Shown here: piece by piece, positions 5,645-8,871 of the stretch
Layout of the letters: each line of letters opens with the position of its first letter
Position numbering within the stretch: the first letter of the stretch is position 1
Origin: JBCCFW01 sp039029535
GTDB taxonomy: Bacteria > Acidobacteriota > JBCCFW01
NCBI GenBank assembly: GCA_039029535.1
Contig: JBCCFW010000247.1
Coordinates: 1-8,871, forward strand
DNA length: 8,871 nucleotides
Direction of reading: 5' to 3'
Translations under genes and position numbers: made by a program
Notes under the pieces: generated by a model
What the model saw: only the letters and a program-made list of their open reading frames with translations
What the model was told of the DNA's origin: nothing
The model's database searches: none

Positions 5645-6238
5645 ATGAAAGGTCCTGCGCTCACCGTCGTCCGTGGCGGCTTGCTCCTTGCCTGGGTCCT
5701 GAGTTGGTTGATGCTGGCGACATTGTCATTCCAGCTCCTCACCGGCGTGCAGACCCTGCCGATGTACTACAAGGTCCTCGTGGAACTCGAGGAAGGTGCC
5801 AGCCGCATCACCGGCCCAGCAGGGCCGGCGACGCTCGGCCTCATGGAAGGAGGGCTGAGGCTGGAGCACCCGAGTTCCCCATGGGCCCGACGCACGGCGC
5901 TCCTCGGACTCCCTTTCGCCGCTGGGTTCCTTCTCATCGTCTTCCAGCCCCGCCGCATCGTGGCGTCGCTGGTCGACGGAGAAGCCTTCGCCGACGGCAC
6001 GGCCGGACGGCTTCGGGCGATGGCCCTGGTGGTCTTCGCCATCGAAGCAGCGCGCATGCCCCTCGCCTTCCTGGCCGTCGGCCCCTTCCTCCAGCAGCTT
6101 CAGCCCGAGGGCCTGCAGCTCTTCGTGGACTGGACGCCCGACCTGAGCTGGATCTTCTGGGGCTGCGTCATCCTCGTCCTGGCCGAGATCTTCGCCCGCG
6201 GCGCCGAGCTCCGTCGCGAAGCCGAGCTCACGGTGTGA
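5645..6238 (+). CDS. DUF2975 family membrane protein (197 aa)
   Basis: ATG 5645 follows GGGAGGT at good spacing. Four hydrophobic segments are visible at about residues 11-33, 84-102, 124-148 and 167-184. The family hallmarks are present: DGEAFADGTAGRLR (about 111-124) before the third helix, and the ending LAEIFARGAELRREAELTV in the last nineteen residues. From memory, DUF2975 proteins are four-helix inner-membrane proteins of unknown biochemical function that almost always precede a small YozG-like HTH regulator, as here. The stop is four bases before the regulator's start, so the two are translated together. The tandem operator directly upstream implies repression by that partner. A role in sensing the membrane state and signalling to the regulator is plausible but unproven. 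Confidence 0.9.
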   Translation: MKGPALTVVRGGLLLAWVLSWLMLATLSFQLLTGVQTLPMYYKVLVELEEGASRITGPAGPATLGLMEGGLRLEHPSSPWARRTALLGLPFAAGFLLIVFQPRRIVASLVDGEAFADGTAGRLRAMALVVFAIEAARMPLAFLAVGPFLQQLQPEGLQLFVDWTPDLSWIFWGCVILVLAEIFARGAELRREAELTV

Positions 6239-6242
6239 GCCG

Positions 6243-6458
6243 ATGATCGAGGTCGATCTCGACGAGATGCTCGAGCGTCGTGGCATGACGCTGACGGAGC
6301 TGTCGCGACGCGTGGGCATCACCCTCGCCAACCTGTCGAACCTCAAGCGCAACGCCGCACGGGCGATCCGCTTCTCGACCCTGGACGCGCTCTGCCGCGA
6401 GCTCGACTGTCAACCGGGCGAGCTCCTGCGTTACAGCGCCGACGGAGACGACCGCTGA
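6243..6458 (+). CDS. YozG-type Cro/CI (XRE) transcriptional regulator (71 aa)
   Basis: A compact single-domain helix-turn-helix protein. The HTH spans about residues 15-36 (MTLTELSRRVGITLANLSNL), followed by AIRFSTLDALCRELDCQPGELLRY (about 41-64), the conserved tail of the small HTH_26/YozG group. It has no effector domain. The ATG lies four bases after the stop of the DUF2975 gene with no strong ribosome-binding site of its own, which suggests translational coupling. It probably binds the TTATCG-N5-CGATAA sites at 5600-5632 as a dimer and represses its own operon; the link is inferred from family context and position, not measured. The protein ends with an acidic, presumably flexible tail. 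Confidence 0.92.
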   Translation: MIEVDLDEMLERRGMTLTELSRRVGITLANLSNLKRNAARAIRFSTLDALCRELDCQPGELLRYSADGDDR

Positions 6459-6487
6459 GCGCACGAGTCCGCCGTCGATTTTCGTGA

Positions 6488-6511
6488 GATCACTCCGCGC
6501 CACCAGTGATC
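6488..6511 (+). terminator. Possible short hairpin after the XRE gene
   Basis: GATCACT (6488-6494) pairs with AGTGATC (6505-6511) around a 10-base loop, 30 bases past the stop. The stem is only 7 bp and no T-run follows. In the rest of 6459-6666 I see a 10-bp palindrome CGACCGGTCG (6560-6569) but no clear promoter. Confidence 0.3.
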
Positions 6512-6620
6512 CCAGGTGAACGGTAAGAGCTCGAGGCGCCCCTCGTCACTCCCCTGAAGCGACCGGTCGACATCGAACAGTCGTCAGTCAGTCATCGGCT
6601 CCCGCTCTCCGCCGTGCTCT

Positions 6621-6639
6621 CCGACCCATCCAGGGTCGG
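6621..6639 (+). promoter_or_regulatory. Leader hairpin upstream of the protease gene
   Basis: CCGACCC (6621-6627) pairs with GGGTCGG (6633-6639) around ATCCA, ending 27 bases before the ATG at 6667. It leaves the ribosome-binding site (GGAG, seven bases before the ATG) free. It may be a 5' stabilising stem or the remains of an upstream terminator. Confidence 0.35.
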
Positions 6640-6666
6640 CCCTCCCGCACCATCTCGGAGATCAGA

Positions 6667-8871
6667 ATGACGTTCCGGAGTGCTCTCCCCATCCTGCTCG
6701 GGTTCCTCTTGCTGAGCGAACCCGCCACCGTTCACGCGGCCGACAACACCGACATCACCGCGAACCCGCCCTTCGAGTCGATGGCGTCCCCCGACACCGT
6801 CCCCATCGGCTCACCGAACCGAGCCAAGAACCTCGGAGCCGACCGCTCGATCCGACCGGACCGCCAGGCCCTCCGACGTGGCCTTACCCTACCCGTGACC
6901 GAGGATGGCGTCTCCGAAGGCGACTCCGACAGCGATGGCGTGGGCGACGTCGACGACAACTGCCCCAACATCCCCAACGCCGATCAGCGTGACGCCGACG
7001 GGGATGGGGTCGGTGATGCCTGCGAGACCGAACCGGGCACGCCTCAGCCCTGGGATCGCGACGGTGACGGCGTCGGCGACGTCGACGACAACTGTCCGGC
7101 CGTGAGCAACCCCGAGCAGGCCGACCGCGATCGCGACGGCACCGGCGACGCGTGCGAGATCGAGCCCGGCGTGCCCCACCCCGGCGACGCCGATGGCGAC
7201 GGCGTGGGTGACGTCGACGACAACTGCCCCGACACGCCCAACACCGAGCAGGCCGACCACGACGGCGACGGCATCGGCGATGCCTGTGCCCCACGTCCCG
7301 GCGCTCCCCGTCCGGGTGACGGTGACGGCGACGGCATCGCCGACCACGACGACAACTGTCCGGAGATCCCCAACGCCGACCAGCGGGACAGCGACCGCGA
7401 CGGCATCGGAGATGCCTGCCCGCTCGAGCCCTCTCCTCCGCCTCCCGTCATCGGTGCCGAGACCCGAGCTCGCATCGAGGTGCTCTATCGCAACCTCGGC
7501 GCTCCGAAGCCGTCACGCGATCGCGAGCGCCGCCCGCCGCCGATCTGGACCACGACCCTTCACCAGCCAGGCGCCGAGTTCATCAAGGTCCACTTTGCGA
7601 GCCTGAACCTGCCGGAGGGCGATTCGGTCACCGTGTCCCGCCCCGATGGACGCCAGGTCCACGCCTACCCCAACGAATCTTCCTTCACCACCGACTCCGA
7701 TCCCGGCTTCTGGGCTCTCTCGATCGTGGGTGACACCGCCGTGGTCACCCTCCACTCACGACGAGGCGGCACCGAGGAGGCCGCCCGCGCCGGACAGGGC
7801 CTCACCATCGACAAGTACCGTCACGGAAAGGCCCCGGCGGTCCGGAAGGCGATCTGGGGAGGCGACGACCTCGAGGACGTGGCCTGCTACGAAGCCGACT
7901 TCCCCACCGAGTTCCGGCGCTCTGATGCGGTGGGGCGCTTCCTGCTGAACAACGGCGCGAGCCTCTGCACGGGCTGGCGCATCCAGTGCGCCGACACCGG
8001 CCACGTGCTCACCAACGAGCACTGCATCAGCAGCCAGGCGGACGTGAGCGCCGCCGAGCTGTGGTTCAACTTCCAGGCCGTCGACTGCGACGACTTCAAC
8101 GACATCCCCGTCATCGTCGCTGGCGATGCCTTCATCGAGGACAGCAACAGCAAGGACTTCGCACTCCTCACGGTCACCGATCCGGAGCTCATCGCCGACT
8201 TCGGCGCGCTCCAGGTGGACGCCCGCAAGCCCGACAAGGGCGAGGAGATCTACATCCCCCAGCATCCCGCCGGTCGTCCGAAGCAGTTCGGCATCGACAG
8301 CGACCTCGACGACGACGACCTCTGCCGCGTGCGCAAGCGGACGAGCAAGCGCGCCAAGTACAAGTGCGACACCCTGGGCGGTAGCTCGGGCTCGCCCGTC
8401 CTCGCTCGCAGCAGCCACCGGGTCCTCGCGCTTCACCACCAGGCCGGTTGGAGCTTCAACCGGGGCGTGCGGATGGACAAGATCTGGCCGCTCATCGAGG
8501 AACACTTCGAGTCGTGCTGCCCCACCTCCCCGGCCGACGAGCCGGCCTTCGACGGCCTCGGCTACGTCCTGCAGGGCTCCGTGCTCCAGAACTCGGCCAA
8601 CACCTGTCGGCTCCACCTCGGTGACTTCAACGCCGATGGTCGCACCGACCTGCTGAGAAGCTGCGACAACTCGAGCTACAACGCGCTCATCCACTCGACG
8701 GACACCGGCTTCGTCGGCGCTGGCTACGTGCTGACCGGCTCGGTGCTCCAGAACTCCGCCAACACCTGCCGCGTCCACGTCGGTGACTTCGACAACGACG
8801 ACCACGACGACGTCCTGAGGAGCTGCAACGACCCCAGCTACAACGCCCTCTTCCGGGGCACGAGCACGGGC
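6667..8871 (+). CDS. Secreted trypsin-like serine protease with TSP3 and VCBS-like repeats (735 codons seen, 3' end outside window)
   Basis: ATG 6667 follows CGGAGATCAGA and opens a signal peptide (MTFRSALPILLGFLLL, cleavage near VHA at about residue 24). Order: low-complexity linker (25-85); four thrombospondin type-3 calcium-binding units (about 86-251); Pro-rich linker; a beta domain (about 293-365) with the strands AEFIKVHF and FWALSIVGDTAVV; a trypsin-fold protease (about 410-625); then VCBS/FG-GAP-like repeats from 632. The catalytic triad is visible: His452 in LTNEHC, Asp497 in SKDFALL, Ser574 in LGGSSGSPV. The GSSGSP motif resembles lysyl endopeptidase and V8-type enzymes rather than classical GDSGGP trypsins. 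Cys434/Cys441/Cys453 and others suggest disulfides. From memory this arrangement of beta domain plus protease is shared by secreted bacterial and fungal or oomycete enzymes. Likely an exported, calcium-stabilised endopeptidase; specificity unknown. The frame is open at the right edge. Confidence 0.92.
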   Translation, partial: MTFRSALPILLGFLLLSEPATVHAADNTDITANPPFESMASPDTVPIGSPNRAKNLGADRSIRPDRQALRRGLTLPVTEDGVSEGDSDSDGVGDVDDNCPNIPNADQRDADGDGVGDACETEPGTPQPWDRDGDGVGDVDDNCPAVSNPEQADRDRDGTGDACEIEPGVPHPGDADGDGVGDVDDNCPDTPNTEQADHDGDGIGDACAPRPGAPRPGDGDGDGIADHDDNCPEIPNADQRDSDRDGIGDACPLEPSPPPPVIGAETRARIEVLYRNLGAPKPSRDRERRPPPIWTTTLHQPGAEFIKVHFASLNLPEGDSVTVSRPDGRQVHAYPNESSFTTDSDPGFWALSIVGDTAVVTLHSRRGGTEEAARAGQGLTIDKYRHGKAPAVRKAIWGGDDLEDVACYEADFPTEFRRSDAVGRFLLNNGASLCTGWRIQCADTGHVLTNEHCISSQADVSAAELWFNFQAVDCDDFNDIPVIVAGDAFIEDSNSKDFALLTVTDPELIADFGALQVDARKPDKGEEIYIPQHPAGRPKQFGIDSDLDDDDLCRVRKRTSKRAKYKCDTLGGSSGSPVLARSSHRVLALHHQAGWSFNRGVRMDKIWPLIEEHFESCCPTSPADEPAFDGLGYVLQGSVLQNSANTCRLHLGDFNADGRTDLLRSCDNSSYNALIHSTDTGFVGAGYVLTGSVLQNSANTCRVHVGDFDNDDHDDVLRSCNDPSYNALFRGTSTG
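6922..7449 (+). repeat. Four TSP3 tandem repeats of exactly 132 bp
   Basis: Units begin at 6922, 7054, 7186 and 7318; the codon for the Cys of DDNCP falls at 6961, 7093, 7225 and 7357, exactly 132 bases apart. Each unit encodes a DxDGDGxxD calcium loop, DDNCPxxxN and GDAC, then a Pro/Glu-rich spacer that degenerates after the fourth unit (from 7420). The acidic, Asp-rich codons make this the most repetitive DNA in the window. Confidence 0.9.
8560..8871 (+). repeat. 162-bp tandem repeats (54 aa, VCBS/FG-GAP-like), cut by the window edge
   Basis: GYVLxGSVLQNSANTC recurs at 8560 and 8722, exactly 162 bases apart, each followed by a GDFNxDxxxD calcium-type loop, LRSC and YNAL. The second copy is missing its last 12 bases at the window edge. 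More copies probably follow, as such blades work in sets. Confidence 0.85.

Noticed and set aside
5544..6568. The 8-bp palindrome GACCGGTC in two intergenic regions (5544-5551 and 6561-6568)
   Set aside because: Expected by chance at this base composition; no further shared flanking sequence beyond one or two bases.
6889..7347. Val/Asp-rich repetitive frame of 152 codons on the minus strand
   Set aside because: It mirrors the TSP3 repeats on the plus strand; its periodicity comes entirely from the 132-bp units.
6922..7449. Regularly spaced repeats resembling a CRISPR or VNTR array
   Set aside because: The period is 132 bp with in-frame conserved codons for calcium loops and no unique spacers; these are protein-coding TSP3 repeats.
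7756..8805. Open frame of 349 codons on the minus strand
   Set aside because: It lies opposite the protease gene, whose triad, signal peptide and repeats are unmistakable; the translation is Val/Ala/Glu-biased, as expected for the complement of GC3-rich codons.

Overview
This is a GC-rich window (67% by impression, not counted over the whole window) from a bacterium that invests heavily in secreted, disulfide- and calcium-stabilised proteins. The thrombospondin-type-3 repeats, FG-GAP propeller, six-cysteine 'CCLPDGSC' modules and a C-terminal domain ending in Cys-Pro are, from memory, a combination typical of uncultured Acidobacteriota (Thermoanaerobaculia-like), Myxococcota and Planctomycetota genomes. 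No rRNA or other marker in the window fixes the phylum, so this placement is inference.

Layout. 1-88 (minus): an isolated RuvB Walker-B fragment, about 51% GC, that stops abruptly beside a perfect 11-bp inverted repeat (97-119). It looks like a chimeric contig edge or a gene remnant. 231-691 (minus): two small two-helix membrane proteins in an operon. 692-942: a divergent control region. 943-2478 (plus): a secreted protein of nine strictly spaced six-Cys modules plus a C-terminal domain, followed by a strong hairpin (2497-2533). 2551-3027 (plus): a clearly coding but start-less gene remnant. 3042-4958 (minus, GTG start): a secreted seven-bladed FG-GAP propeller flanked by TSP3 repeats and ending in a C-terminal domain like that of the Cys-rich protein. 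5132-5407 (minus): a glycine-rich membrane peptide behind a near-consensus sigma-54 promoter (5480-5496). 5599-5633: a tandem palindromic operator. 5645-6458 (plus): a DUF2975 membrane protein and a YozG-type Cro/CI regulator in a tight operon. 6667 to the right edge (plus, incomplete): a secreted trypsin-like serine protease with four exact 132-bp TSP3 repeats at the front and 162-bp VCBS-like tandem repeats at the back, in which the window ends.

How they work together. Three of the larger genes (943, 4958 and 6667) encode exported modular proteins and may act at the cell surface or outside the cell, but they stand in different orientations and are not one operon. The DUF2975/XRE pair is a self-contained regulated membrane module with its own operator. 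It shares its upstream region with the sigma-54-type gene, so the two may be controlled from one 237-bp region. No complete defence, biosynthetic or mobile system is visible. The most distinctive signals are the sigma-54 promoter on the glycine-rich peptide, the tandem operator, the invariant cysteine lattice and the start-less remnant.
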